A stretch of 64,000 nt of DNA from Pilaira anomala (taxonomy: Eukaryota; Mucoromycota; Mucoromycetes; Mucorales; Mucoraceae): assembly GCA_025716855.1 (NCBI GenBank), contig JAIXMQ010000074.1, positions 1 through 64,000 of the forward strand, given 5' to 3'. Below, piece by piece: positions 1 to 12,797 of the stretch. Under the pieces are notes generated by a model that was given only the letters and a program-made list of their open reading frames with translations, did no database searches and was not told where the DNA came from. Position 1 is the first letter of the stretch. Each line of letters starts with the position of its first letter. The translations under genes were made by a program, and so were the position numbers.

Positions 1-836
1 ATAGCTTACAACAAAAGGATAATATATCACAGTACTTAATTTAAAAAAAAATTACGGCAAAATACATACAAATCTCCAAAGTCTCAATTGAACCAAAGAG
101 CTCAGATACATATCCTTAAAATCTATCAACGTTATAGAAGTAATACTGATTTTAATGCAGTTTTTCTTTCAGCAGCACTGTGGTGATCTAGCATAGTAAA
201 TAAAGCAGTAAGGTTACATCCAGATACTGGGATTAAATATCTAATAAAATAGGAAGTTTATTATTGAATCATAAAAATATATAAAAGATAAAGATGTTGA
301 TTCACACACTAAATTAGTATGAAATATAGAAACAGATAACATACTAGTATAAACTCTATTATGATATCATATATATAACTCAGTAGTCTGTAAAATAAAG
401 AAATATAAATACCCTCTCAGATTAGAATAGATACAATCCCTCTCACACTTTGATTCTACACTTTTTACATTTAATAAACACTTGTAAACAGTCTCAAACT
501 ACTTATCTAGTTTTTTATATCTTTTATTTCTATTATCTATTCTATATCACAACAAGCACAACAAGTAAATTTTTTTTTTTAATTTTTTTTTTTTTAACAT
601 TTTTTTTTAATTGCTTATCGAGATGACTAGTCAGCTCGTAACCTAGAGTAGACCTTCAAATCGTACTGCATACTTTGTCCTACTACAATAGTCACCAAAC
701 CTATAAAAGTTTATCTGATAAATCTTTCGGACACTTGCTAAATAATGTTCTTAAAGCATTAGTTGATTCATTAGATAGCTAGATAAATATATTTGTTAGT
801 ACAATTGATTTTATTTTATTTTATTTTAATTCAACT
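1..836. other. Intergenic, no gene seen
   Basis: AT-rich sequence with poly-T runs near 570-610 and no ORF or exon chain that I could support. It lies downstream of the 3' end of the minus-strand CLASP-like gene, so it probably holds that gene's 3' UTR and terminator plus spacer. Confidence 0.5.
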
Positions 837-3687
837 TCACCTTCTTATCTTTGCAAGTTCGAAGAAAGAAGTGACGAAGGCAAAAATCGTTGCTTCGTTT
901 ACTGCGTCCAGCTTTTTCAACACTATACTTTGATTAGTTAAGAGTTCTGTTATGCATTTTAAAGAGTTCAATCGGAGGTCATATGCAGTATCTTGATTTC
1001 CAATCACTTTTGTTAAGGATTGGATTAAAGATAGTAACATGAATAACTCTCCTTTCTTTTGTGTCCAAAGTTCAGTATTTGGACAAGTTATCCCACAAAT
1101 TTCAGGAGTTGTACGAGTTTCTTTTGTGACTTTTAATATGCTCTGTAACAAATCATTATCAACAATTTTTGGGTCTTCCAAAAATCTGTCCAAAAACAAT
1201 AATGGTGGAACAGTCTTGACTTCAGTGCAATCCAACGATTTCTTTTCAGGTAAAACTGTGGAGGAATCCATACTGGTACTTTTTCTTCTCTTGTTATCTT
1301 GTACCCCTACAAAGGATGAGTCCATCTTTCTTTTTGTCCCCATTCTAGGTCCGGTTGATTCGTTTTCAACAGGCTTTTCTTCAACAGGCTTTTCTTCAAC
1401 AACCTTGACTTTAGTCACTTCATCTTCTATTGTGTTGTCTTTAAACTTGCCTACTTTCATATACTTTCGAATGCGTCCTTCTTCTTCGTCACTATCAGTG
1501 GCTTTTATAGAGAAATCCAAGGAGATAGAATCACGTTTTCTCTTTTGTACTGGAGTCTGTTCCGAAAGATTTGAATCGTCATCCAATGCTAAGTAGTTAC
1601 TATTTGATGATACGGCGTTTTTGATTATTTTTGCCTGGGTATGATGAAGCGTTTCCAATTGTTCATCGAAAACCTTCTCATTTCCAATTTTTAAATATCT
1701 TAACATATTGTAAAGCATTTTAGATTTATCTCCCTTTTCTTGTTGAACCTCTAAAAATTCTTTGATTGTGAATTCGATATAGGTTCTAATGTTGGCATCT
1801 AACTCAAACCATTGTTCTGCTGGGGTAATAACACCCGATTCAATCAACCATTGAGAGCCTTCTTTTAACATTTCTTCATCTTCGTCTTGCTTTATTCCTA
1901 TATAATCTAGCATTATCTCGCTCATCCACTTTAATAGTCCTAATTCTAAGCTTGACTGATACGAAGCATTTGATTGCAAGTAAAGCTTGATGCTAGCATC
2001 TAATTCTTCATGTTCTGGAGACATCATCACAGATTTTAAGATGCTTAATAAATGATGAGCAAGTGATGGTTCGTTTCTTTTCAAAAACATCTTGGCTCGC
2101 TTTAATCCTTGACTGTATATAGTAAAAATCTTCGTTTGCATATCATCCAAAGTTCGGCACCTGCTTTGTTCATTTGCAATAATAAGTGGAGGACAGTATT
2201 TATGCATACAGAGAGTACTTATGAATATGCCTACAATACTATCCCAGCTCATTAACTTTTCAGCAACTTTGATATTCGGATTTTTGCGGCATAAAAAGTC
2301 CATCAGGACAGGAAAAAGATCGACCATTTTAGGTATATTTGTGGGATATGCTGATTCTCTAATAGAGGTATAAGATGTATCTTTTAACCGTTCGATTAAA
2401 ATTTGAATGCCCAAGCATTTTGTGTTGGTATCTGTACTTTTTAACATTTTTAATAAGTTGTTTGCTTCAATAGATGCTTATAATTTCATTTGTTGAGCAG
2501 ACATATCAGATGAAGCCGAGGATTGTTTTAATGCATTTGACTTTGAAATTGGCTCAGCGATAGTTGGTATTGGTGTGTTTGTTATCTTTTTTGATGTAGC
2601 TGCTACTTGTTTTGGTAAACTTGTTACTGGTTCTGGTGTACTTACAATCTGTTTTAATTTAGGAGTTGTTGTTTTCCATGGCATTATAAGAAACTCGTTG
2701 CTTTGGCGAAGGTGCTATCTTTTTCGATACACCGAAAGTTGTTTGTTTTGTTGTAGATTTTTCAGATGTTGAAGTATTTAGTAACCACTTCGGAATTTCT
2801 GGACTTAATTTTTTTCTAAGCCTACATAAAGAAAAGTTAGATCATTACACTTTTTGTTTTGAAATAAAGATGCTTACAATTCTGCTTTATCCCGCCAATT
2901 TTTGTTATAGATGGAATATATTTCCTTGGAAACAGCTTTTGTTCCTGGGTTGCCTTTTTCTAACCCCTTTTCCAACACAAATTCTAAAGCAGAAGATACG
3001 GTTGGATTGCCTTCAATAGCTATTTGTAAATATTCTTTTGTTCCATGTGTTAATAAGATAATCTTGATAGCAATACAGCATAATTCAAGTTGTTTACTGT
3101 TTCCTTCAATAGTTTTTTTCTTTAGCAAATCAAATATGCTTGGGTAAAAGTTTGTATGCGATAAGAATTTGATAGTGGTTTCATTTAATTTAGGGAACCA
3201 TGATGGTACTTTGCTACTACGATCAATCAAATTATTGAGAATAATTTCAACAGTAGAACAAGCAAGTAATCCACCAATAGTAGCACTGACAGTGGAGATA
3301 AGTGAAAATCCTAAGAGTACCAAGGTTGATCGCATACTGAGTATCTATTTTAAAATGGTTATTTTTTTTTTCTTTTTTTTTTCACTTGTAATGCCCTTAC
3401 CGATTGCATGATACCAGCTATGTTCTCGTTAATTTTCTCTGCAATAGTTTCTTTAAAATTACTAATGTTATCCGCGTTTAACATTTCTTCAACCCATGTT
3501 AAAGAATTTACGCGTTCTGTCCAATTATCTTCTGTTTCATTTCCAGAAAATAATGTTTTAACTAATTTAAAATCTTTGTCAAGGCCTTTATTCGTGATCT
3601 ATTATATATTTGGTTAGTAGGTTCTATTGAGTGGTGGCAAAAGTGTTTAATTACCTCAGTAACAGGCTCTCTCTTGGGACCGTTCAT
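837..3687 (-). CDS. CLASP-like TOG/HEAT microtubule-associated protein, interrupted by an in-frame stop
   Basis: Reconstructed exons (minus): 3655-3687, 3401-3598, 2878-3344, 2695-2821 and 837-2648. All phases agree and give 879 codons. The first 240 residues look like a CLASP/Stu1 TOG domain: a DNWTERVNSL helix opening, an MRSTLVLLGFSLIS helix pair and further HEAT-like helices. A Ser/Thr/Pro/Lys-rich linker, more helical repeats and an acidic/basic low-complexity stretch follow. Family members bind microtubule plus ends and kinetochore or spindle microtubules. The intron at 2649-2694 is only 46 nt, with a weak GTTTCT donor. In the last exon a TAA at 2478-2480 interrupts an otherwise open frame, which continues ASIEANNLLKMLKST. 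As written the product would stop at 331 residues. This could be a real nonsense mutation, a sequence error or readthrough. It could also be two genes, but the unbroken frame argues against that. Confidence 0.68.
2478..2480 (-). other. In-frame TAA inside the CLASP-like gene
   Basis: The codon sits between MKL and ASIEANN in the same frame as both flanks: ten sense codons separate it from the next methionine. No GT-AG pair that removes it keeps the frame. The only nearby candidate, a 26-nt stretch, shifts the frame into another stop. Confidence 0.8.
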
Positions 3688-3996
3688 ATTGTGCTGTATG
3701 TAAAGTGATAGGAAGAAAAAAAAACCCGCAACAAAATAAAAATTGGCTGGGGTTGAAACTCTGGCTCTGACGTCGAAATTAATTCATGCTAATAATGCAA
3801 TGATTTTGATTGTGTAACTGCTATGTAAGAGAGTTGTACTCGGCATTCTGTATTTATATTATATCAATTATTTATCTAGTACCTTTACTTCCGCTAACTA
3901 TTACATGCTAGTTACTGGATAGTAGTGGTTATGTGGTTTTTTTCTTGTAAGTGGAAAAGCCTACTATAATACTAATTATAAGGATAGACATCCAGT

Positions 3997-4028
<32 letters not shown>

Positions 4029-5947
4029 CAGGTGTAAATCTTCTTTTAAAGTGTCATATGTCATCAAGTGCATCAAGGGTGCTGCTAGCTCTTTCAATAG
4101 AAAGGTACGCTAATAGCATTTAATTAAATTCACTCATCTAATTTCATTACTGCATTAGTATTTGTGATTCTAACTGGATTTATATTTTACTTTGTCCAAG
4201 TAATTGGACTCACAGAACATAGACCTGATTTCATTGGGGGTGAACTTGAAGACGGGCTTTTGTTTTGAGCTCGAATGTAGCCCGATTAGTGTCATTGTAG
4301 TACTCATTTTAACTGTGTCATTCTTTATTAATTGGATACTTTCTGTCTATTAAGATATTATATATATATGTAGCTAGTAGGTTTGCTTACATGAAATTCA
4401 TTGTTGTGCGAGTTAAACAAACTGAAATGTTTTTTTGACTGCTTGTAGTCAACATGTATGCACACAGCAAAAAAAAAAAAAAAAAAATGTATCCCTCTTT
4501 TTTTTAATAAAGCGTTTATATTAAAGCTAGATCCATATTGATCTAGAACATAGATCTATTTGTTATCTACTATATAAACTCGTTTGATACTCACCCGCTC
4601 TCATAATTTTTTTTTCTTTCTCTCTCCCTTGATTTTACCGTGATTTAACTTATATTCAAAAACATTGATAAGGGAGCTGTGTGTGTGTGTGTGTGTGTGT
4701 GTTTTTTCAAAAATGATCAAAAGAAAGTTTTTAACTCTACATAATAATACATATGCAAAAAAAAAAAACAGTTTTATATACTGGAAAAGTCAGGCAAAGT
4801 CAAAAATAAAATATTGTAAAATGCAAGTTCGTTTTTCATGTAAAGTAAGTTGCAGTGTATTGTTCCTCGTGATTTCCTGTATTTTATCTCGATATCAGAA
4901 ATACAACTGTTATTAAAGCATAAGCATTTGATTTGGAGATTTTAAATTAGTAGCAAAACTTTTATTCCTTTATATTTTGATGGGTTGATTTTAGTAATTT
5001 ATCAACATAATGATAGATTATATGTTAAAAGAATCTATTCAACTGATCGGTATTATTGTACAAAAATTTGATAAAAAGTCATGTTAATACATACAAAGAT
5101 ATATGACAGGATATGAATATATACAAATAATAATAAGGAGGTATTGAAGGGCAGACTACTGGTTGGCACCACCGGAGGTAGTTTTTACAAACATCCGGAA
5201 GGATTAAGAAGGATATAATATGAAGAAGATTACTACGAAAACAAAAAATGCCAAATTAGGTTCTGCTGAAGTAAAAAAAAAAAAAAATGTTATGTACAAC
5301 AATTTAAGAGTGTAATACATTTATAGAAAGGTGTTTATATACCTCTCAATCTTATGCACGAAACTTGTTTCGAGATGGAAAAAAAAAGATCTGCCCCTGT
5401 AGAATATAACAATTCCATTGTTAAACAATATGTATTTAAGAAAAATAAACATTACTTTTTGATGTCTCCTGCATGAAAACTCATTCAAATAGAAATGCAG
5501 ATACTCTAATGCTTGTCATGTTTGTTGTACACACAGAAAAAAAAAAGAGGTGATCTCCTTTATGTACATACAAAAGGGGCGAATAAAAAAGAACCAGTAT
5601 ATATGTATATACAAGAATTCTAGTAATAATAATGGTCCAGATGTTGGATAAAAAAAAATACAGGTTTTTCATATTTAAAATGATAAATTATTAAAAAAAA
5701 AGAGCGGGTTTTCATCTCTTTACTGATGTATTAAACTCACAAAAAAAAAAAAAAAAGGCTAGATTAATACATGCTTTTTATAATTTATTGGCGTGTGAGT
5801 CGTATTAAAACTGAATATTATTAGTTGTAGTGTGTGTGTGTATGATGTATAAATGATGAGTGTAGAAATAAATAAACAAAAGGAAGAAGAAGGGGAAACA
5901 AGTACATGGTAAAGAGAAAAAAAAAAAAAAGAATAGAAAACAACGAA
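3688..5947. other. Long intergenic region, no supported gene
   Basis: This is the upstream side of the CLASP-like gene and the downstream side of the GT62 gene. It contains poly-T at about 4000-4029, a (GT)12 microsatellite and several A-runs. Two protein-like scraps were seen but not called. Near 4150-4260 (+) a frame ends GGELEDGLLF-stop. Near 5200-5270 (-) a possible terminal exon encodes a hydrophobic LAFFVFVVIFFIL segment. Neither joins to a convincing upstream exon. Confidence 0.4.
4679..4702. repeat. (GT)12 microsatellite
   Basis: Perfect dinucleotide repeat in an intergenic region. Confidence 0.95.
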
Positions 5948-6250
5948 TCAAGAGTTTTTGATATGATGAATGATATAACCTGGTAAACCATAAACACCAA
6001 ATCCCATGGCTTTTGCCATTTTTGCAAAGCCTTCTGTTTCTACTTGATGTTGAAATACATAGGGAGGAAAATTTGCACCTTCTCGATGAACTTGAGCTTT
6101 TACAAGTGTAAATGTAGCCCCCACACCATCTAAATGTACCTTTTCTAACTTTCCATGATGAGTTGGCATATCGACCATAAGATAACGATTTGTTAAAAAT
6201 TCATAATATCCTTCTAATAAAACATAATCCTATATAGATGTATAAGTATA

Positions 6251-6290
<40 letters not shown>

Positions 6291-7150
6291 GCAGCAATAA
6301 ATATTTCTAGTCAACTTACAGGGTCGAGGTGCTTTTGCATTTCAATAGATCTATCGGTTTCTTGCCAGTTATTCTTATCATAACCCCAAAATGAACCATC
6401 TTCAGTTTGTAATAAACAGTTGGGTACAACTACATCTACATTCACACTTTGGAGGTCTTCTAGAATTGAATCAGGATAATTTACAACATCAACATCTAAC
6501 CAAAGTACCCAAGCATGATATTCACGAAGAGCCGCAGTTAATAAATAATTACGAGAACGAGCCATAAAAGATCTTCTGAGTGGTTGAAGTTCAAAGGTAT
6601 GTCTTTTATCTTCAGGTAATTGAAAATTAAAATCTTTTTCATAAATAGCGATTTCATGATATCTATCTTCTGGATTTTGACGATTTAAGAATTCATCAGC
6701 TTTTTGTTTTAATAAAAGAATAGTATCATCTGTTGTATCTGATACAAGAAAGGCAATTGTGATTAAATGCTTTGGATAAGATAAACGATCGATTAATTCA
6801 AAGTAACGAGGTAAATAAACTTGAGCATTTTTAAGGGGAGTCAAGATTAATACATGTTCTTGTTCCTCTTTAGCATTGGCTGTTGCTTCTAAATGATTTA
6901 AATTTATAAACTTTGCTTGACCTCCATTCGCTTGATGAAGACTACTTGAACTTGAAAGTGCAACTGCTTCTGATAGTGTTCGAATCGTTGCTCTTCCACA
7001 ACTTGTTCTTTTTAATCCAAGTGTTGACTTTGAAAATGTAAAGAATGAAAGTAAAATAAATGAAAGAATGGCTAATACCATCATCACTAGTCTTTTATTC
7101 CCTCTTAAAGGTGATGTATAAATATTGCCTGGCTTTTCTGTAATCATCAT
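5948..7150 (-). CDS. GT62 alpha-mannosyltransferase (Mnn9/Van1/Anp1 family)
   Basis: Two exons, 6320-7150 and 5948-6229, join in phase 0 to give 370 residues, a typical length for the family. Residues 20-40 form a single N-terminal membrane anchor (type II, Golgi). The lumenal domain carries HVLILTPLKNA near residue 100, the SFMARSRNYLL helix and the metal-binding DxD at D219-V-D221 within VLWLDVDVV. Exon 2 supplies the conserved C-terminal part with VDMPTHHGK and PPYVFQHQVETEGFAKMAKAMG. Family members build the alpha-1,6 backbone of N-linked mannan in the M-Pol complexes. The intron ends after a poly-T tract of about 30 nt. The gene is divergent from the oxidoreductase at 8296. I cannot decide between the Mnn9, Van1 and Anp1 paralogues. 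Confidence 0.92.
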
Positions 7151-7413
7151 TATTAAAATGTAAATAAAAGAATAATAATAATAAAGAAGAAGAAGAAGAA
7201 GAAGAAAAAGAATTTTTTTTAAGGAGGATTTAAATAGTTTTTATATGTGTGGTCAATGTCGATCTCTTTTTTGTCATTCTATTTTTAACATAAACATGAC
7301 ATTGATTGGTTGTAAACAAACCAAAAAAGCTTCCCACTCTATCATTCGATTATACTTTCCTTTACAAGATAATATTACTTTAATTTAGGGATTAAATATA
7401 AAGTCAAGGGACG

Positions 7414-7451
<38 letters not shown>

Positions 7452-8130
7452 GAAGGTCTTTTTTTCTCTTATATATATTTACACATGACGAGATACGCTC
7501 CTACTTGACAATTATCAAAATAAAAAAGCAAGGGAGAACTCTTTCTCTCTAATATGAGTATTTTGTTGTAAGATGTGTCAGCCACAAAAAAAAAAATGCT
7601 TACGAGCGTAGTAGGATGAGTGAGGGCTGCAGCTGCTCTGTGTATGAGTAAGATGATTGGCATATATAGTGAATACTAGAATTTCCCATTAAAATATAAA
7701 ATCAAGTATTAAAGATACTGGTCAATACCATATAAAAGAATAATAAAAAAAAAAAGGGGGAGAACGACTTTACAGTCTCCTTCATATTCTTCCAATTCTT
7801 TCTCACTATATTTTGCATGCATATTTTTTTTTTTTTTTTTTTTTTTGTACAAAGCCACAAGTGACAAAGAAATAGTTAAAATAGGATTTTGTATCTTTTT
7901 GTCACTTAAAAAAGAACATGAAACGTATAAATATCTATTAATAATAAATGAACTTTGTTAATCATCCAAACAAAAACAAAACCTGATATTTTTAACTTCT
8001 TGCCAAGAACAAACAACAAAAAGCCACTACTTACATTTAGTAGTGCACTTGATACACTACAATTTTTTTAAGCTATCTCGGTCGCTCATCTTTAAAAAAC
8101 TTATGTAATCAGAAATACTAAAAGAATGTG

Positions 8131-8171
<41 letters not shown>

Positions 8172-8295
8172 TGTGAATACAGCTTATCTCATCTTAAACG
8201 GGGTTGAAATAAAGCAGCCATTTTAATAAAAATTTCCCAGCAGGTTATTTAAAATAGTTTCTCTTTTTTTAAACGCACACACATATATATTAAAT
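7151..8295. promoter_or_regulatory. Divergent intergenic region (GT62 / oxidoreductase)
   Basis: 1.1 kb between two divergently transcribed genes, so it should hold both promoters. It contains a GAA-rich run near 7186-7205, an AAT microsatellite, poly-T at about 7826-7847 and poly-A at about 8137-8168. I saw no gene. Small frames here, such as 7469-7663 (-), look non-coding. Confidence 0.5.
7414..7450. repeat. (AAT)n microsatellite
   Basis: About 12 trinucleotide units in the divergent promoter region. Confidence 0.9.
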
Positions 8296-9473
8296 ATGAA
8301 GGCTATTGTAGTAGAAAAATGGTTAAAAGGACCTGAAGAACTTACAGTTTCAAATGTTGAACTTCCTGCTGAACCTAAAAAGGGAGAATTACAAATTCAA
8401 GTGAAAGCAGCAGGTTTAAACTTTTTTGATACCTTGATGGTAAAAATAGTTATAATGTAACAACCTTTTTTTTCAAATGAGTAACAACTTATTTAAATAG
8501 ATTCAAGGTAAATACCAAATTAAACCACCATTTCCTTTTGTACCTGGAGGTGAATTCAGTGGTATCGTTCTCAAGTCTACCGTTCCCAACTTTAAAGCAG
8601 GCGACAAAGTTTTTGGTTCAGGTAGTTCATTTGCAGAAGTTGTGAATGTAAACGCATTCAATGTACTTCCTATGCCTCGTAATTTCAGTTTTGAACAAGC
8701 TGCAGGATTATTCATTACTTATCCTACAAGTTATGCTGCACTCGTTTTACGTGCTCAGTTAAAAGCAGGTGAATATTGTCTTGTTCATGCAGCTGCTGGT
8801 GGTGTCGGTATTGCTGCTGTTCAAATCGCAAAAGCTTTAGGCGCTATCGTGATCGCTACTGCTGGATCTAAAGAAAAGCTTGAAATCGCAAAGAAATTTG
8901 GTGCTGATCATGCAGTCAATTACCGTGATAAAGATTGGACTGAACAAGTTAAAAAATTAACTAACGGTCACGGTGCTGATGTAGTTTATGACCCTGTTGG
9001 TCTTGTTGAACAAAGGTACACATATTACAAATGATATATACATACATATAAAAATTAACTCAAGTTTTATAATATCTTAGTACTAAATGTACAGCTTGGA
9101 ATGGTCGTATTCTTATTATTGGATTTGCTCAAGGTACAATTGAAAAGATTCCAGCCAACCGTTTATTATTAAAGAATATTTCTGCAGTGTAAGTATAAAT
9201 GTAATGAATGAATCTATATGTATAAATGTTTATTAATATTATATTATATTTAGTGGTTTACATTGGGGAGCTTACACAAAGAATGAACCTGAACGTATTC
9301 CAGAAGTATGGAAAGCATTATTCGAGTTGTTTGAAAGTGGAAAATTAAAGCCAGCATTATATGAAAAGATTTATACACTTGAAAGCATTCCTGAAGGCAT
9401 GAAAGCAATTAATGATCGAGCATCTTATGCCAAAGTAGTTGCTAAAGTAGGAAATCAAGATAGTAAACTTTAA
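8296..9473 (+). CDS. Zinc-independent quinone oxidoreductase (MDR family)
   Basis: Exons 8296-8439, 8501-9015, 9081-9188 and 9254-9473 give 328 residues, the usual size for the quinone reductase branch of medium-chain dehydrogenases. The N-terminal GroES-like fold begins MKAIVVEKW and includes PFVPGGEFSG. The NADPH-binding Rossmann turn is HAAAGGVGIAAVQIAK at residues 144-159. No catalytic or structural zinc cysteines are seen, as expected for the qor group. Such enzymes reduce quinones or enals with NADPH in the cytosol. The start ATG opens the conserved N-terminus and all exon phases agree. The exact substrate cannot be read from sequence. Confidence 0.93.
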
Positions 9474-9817
9474 TAAATAATAATAATCAAGTGACCCCTC
9501 TTTTTATTACCAAATGTGTATATCATATGAGAGTAGAAAACCCGGAGTTCCCTCAATATTGTTTTGAACATTATAATAATCTACTCAGTTTAAAAGACCA
9601 TGGTTCTCAATCTTCCATTGTGACGCGACTTTTAATTGAGTAAACTGCCGACTCTTCTTTGCCCTGTTAACCTGCATTTCTTTAATAGAAGCCTCTCTCT
9701 CTTTTTTTTTTTTTTTTCTGTATTAGCCTATTTTTTTTTTTTTTTTACAAGTTATTAAACTAAGCGAACATTTGTTATCCTAATTCACAGACAGAAGAAG
9801 AAAAATTATTATTAAAG

Positions 9818-9849
<32 letters not shown>

Positions 9850-9867
9850 TCTATTTGCATACATATT
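9474..9867. other. Intergenic spacer
   Basis: 394 bp between two tandem plus-strand genes, with poly-T at about 9702-9746 and a poly-A run at about 9819-9846 just before the HSF-type start codon. No gene seen. Confidence 0.6.
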
Positions 9868-11231
9868 ATGGAACAATCTTTTTCATCAAATGATTCTATA
9901 CGATCTTATAACATGCTTCCTACTCAAGCTTTACATCAGACTTACCCCGCACATCAACAATCACCGACTCAGAGTCAGCGGCAACATCATCAATATCATC
10001 AACAAGTTACTGTTCAACCTGTCCCGATACCTCAAAAATCAGCACATGCAAATACATTTGTTCATAAATTATACAAGTAAAAAAAAATTATATATATATA
10101 TATACATGTATACACATAAAAAAGTAACCAAATTATATTATACAAACAGTATGGTTGTTGATAACCAATTTCAACATCTCATTGCATGGAATTATACTGG
10201 AGCGTCATTCATAGTTTGTAATATTATGGAATTCGCAAGAGATGTCTTACCAAAACATTTTAAGCATAATAATTTTTCAAGTTTTGTCAGACAATTAAAC
10301 ATGTAAGAAATAAAAATAAAAATTAACATAAATTTAATAACTTTTTTTTTTTTACTAGGTACGGATTCCATAAAGTGAACAAGTCACCACGTGGTCATCG
10401 AACTCTAGCAGAAAATCAAATCTGGGAATTCTCTCATTCAAAATTTCTTCGAGATCGACCTGATTTACTGGACGATATAAAACGTAAAACGATGGAATCT
10501 GATACTGTACGACGCGAAACCGGAGACTTGCACGCACATATGGCAATGATGCAGGTGTCCCAATCAGACATGTTGCAACAAATAAATCATTTATATGATA
10601 ACTTTAGTCAAATCGTAAAAGAATTACATGAAACTAGACAAAAACAAGAATCTCATCGTAAGCTTGTTAAAACTGTAATGCAATATATTACTCAACAAAA
10701 TGGTGGCAAGTTTATTATTATTTTAAATGTTAAAAAAAAAAAAATATGCTAACATATATATATATATATATATATATAGGTCAATTACCTCATGAGCTTG
10801 ATTTAGAATACAAAAAACTAGGCTTGGAAAATAGTGATGATTTAGATAATGCTCCTCCTTCCATCTTTGTTACTACTCATGATCAACCTACTCAACAACA
10901 AGGTAATACCAATACGACAACTACCAACATACTACAAAGCTTTTATGATAATAATAATAATAATAATAACACACAACAACCTCTAGTTCCTTCTCAAAGT
11001 CAACAAAGAAATACCTTAATTCCTTCATCTACCTCTTTTAGAAGTAATTTACCTACTAGTCCTACCATGTTACTAACATCTACAGACGATAATACAAATT
11101 CATTTTATAACAATAATAATCGTACACAAGCACTTTCAACAGAATCCATCTTAAATTCTCCTACAACTTCACGTCAACCGATTAATAATCCTTTTTCTTT
11201 TGTCAATAACAATTCTACCATGAATGGTTGA
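9868..11231 (+). CDS. HSF-type transcription factor
   Basis: Exons 9868-10076, 10150-10302, 10359-10702 and 10780-11231 give 385 residues. After a Gln/His/Pro-rich leader, residues 63-165 form the winged-helix HSF DNA-binding domain: FVHKLYNMV, IAWNYTGASF, the recognition helix NNFSSFVRQLN (about 110-120) and YGFHKVNK. Residues about 180-230 are predicted coiled coil (DMLQQINHLYDNF...VKELHETRQ), matching the HR-A/B trimerisation region. The tail is rich in Asn, Gln and Ser. It may be a classical heat-shock factor or an Sfl1/Skn7-like relative; no response-regulator domain is present, so not Skn7. The third intron needs the unusual donor GTGGCA to keep the frame. Introns 1 and 3 are AT-repeat rich. 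Confidence 0.93.
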
Positions 11232-11449
11232 TACTATTTATTTATTATGCATATCTCTCTTTTTTTTTTACCCTACACACACTCTTTTAACTATAAATAC
11301 ATATTAAAAATTGGACTCTCATTTGTAATTTGTTAATGTGTCACACACACTACTAAATAATACAAACTCCACCTTTTTAATACTTAAACTCTTTTTCCTT
11401 CTCCTTCTTTTTTTTTCCCTCTTTTCTTTTTTAACAGGAAAAAAAAAGA
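11232..11449. other. Intergenic spacer
   Basis: Short gap between two tandem plus-strand genes, pyrimidine-rich (about 11390-11437) just before the protease start. No gene seen. Confidence 0.5.
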
Positions 11450-12760
11450 ATGAAAAGTGCCGCTTATCTTTTATTTGCATTTTTTTTATGTTCAGATACA
11501 TTGGCAGATACATTTCATCATGCGAAATACAAGTCGGCAAAACAACATCAACATATTATACCAGGTCGATATATGATTGAATACCAATCGAATAATTATG
11601 AACAACATCAAAATACCTTATTGAATACAGTAGCAGAATCACATCAACTTGAATTTGGTGAACCATTATATCAATCCAATAGAGAAACCAATGTTCGAAC
11701 TGTCAAAATAAATAAATCAAACAATCAACATGACAACAGTCTTTTACAAACACTGGTTGACGATCAAAATATCTTGGCAGTCTATCCAGTCACTTACATG
11801 AGTAGACCTAACGCTTTATCGAATGGATATTATAGTCACATTGATTCAAATGTTACTTCCATCATTCAGGCACATCATTTAACTCAAGTTGATCGTCTTC
11901 ATAAAGAACTTGGTTTAACTGGAAAAGGTGTGAAAATTTGTGTGATTGATACTGGTGTCGATTATAATCATCCTGCATTAGGTGGTGGGTTTGGTCCTGG
12001 TTACAAAATTCAGTTTGGTCAAGATTTAGTAGGCAATACTTTTGATCCTTTAGCAACAAATAATACTTTACCACCTGATGGAACTCCACCTTTAGATAAT
12101 TGTGGTGGTTTGACTGAAAAATCAGGTAAAGATATATATTTATATGCATTTTGATTATAGTATTAAACACTATTTTTTTTTTAAGGGGGTCATGGTACGC
12201 ATGTTACTGGTATTATTACTGGTATAGATAAAGACAAGGTAAAAAAAAAAACACACCATCTATTTATATACCTCTAAATTAATATTATTTTAGGGATTTA
12301 CTGGTGTTGCACCAAATGCAACGATTGGCTTTTGGAGAGTATTTGGATGTGAAGGAGGTTCAAGTTCAGATATCATTTTAAAAGCAATGATAGAAGCTCA
12401 AAAAGCTAAATGTGATGTGATTAATATGAGTATAGGAAGTAGTGCTCCTTGGGCTGAGCAACCTCATGCAGCTTTTGCTCAAGAATTAGCTGATCAAGGC
12501 ATCTCCGGTAACTTAAAAAGTGCAATTACAAACTTTCATTTAAATTAATTAAAGCGTTCTATAATTAGTTATTGTATCTAATGGTAACGATGGTGAAGCC
12601 GGTGCTTATACTGTTACCGATCCTGCAGGTGCAAATGATGTCTTATCGGTTGCTTCTGTTAATAATCCTCATTTCTTGGGAAGTTTATTCTCTGTAAAAA
12701 CATCGAACGGCAAATCATTAGGTCCATATTGTAAGAATTCATCTTGTCTTTATTTACCGC

Positions 12761-12797
<37 letters not shown>

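Noticed and set aside
1039..1596. 185-codon plus-strand frame inside the CLASP-like gene
   Set aside because: Antisense shadow of the open minus-strand exon; no motif and Ser/Phe-rich composition from the reverse reading.
4062..4268. Possible two-exon small membrane protein (MSSSASRVLL..., then FVILTGFIFYFVQV...)
   Set aside because: The candidate donor and acceptor leave the pieces out of phase; no family recognised.
5195..5275. Possible terminal exon of a tail-anchored protein (minus strand)
   Set aside because: Hydrophobic stretch could be chance in T-rich sequence and no upstream exon was found.
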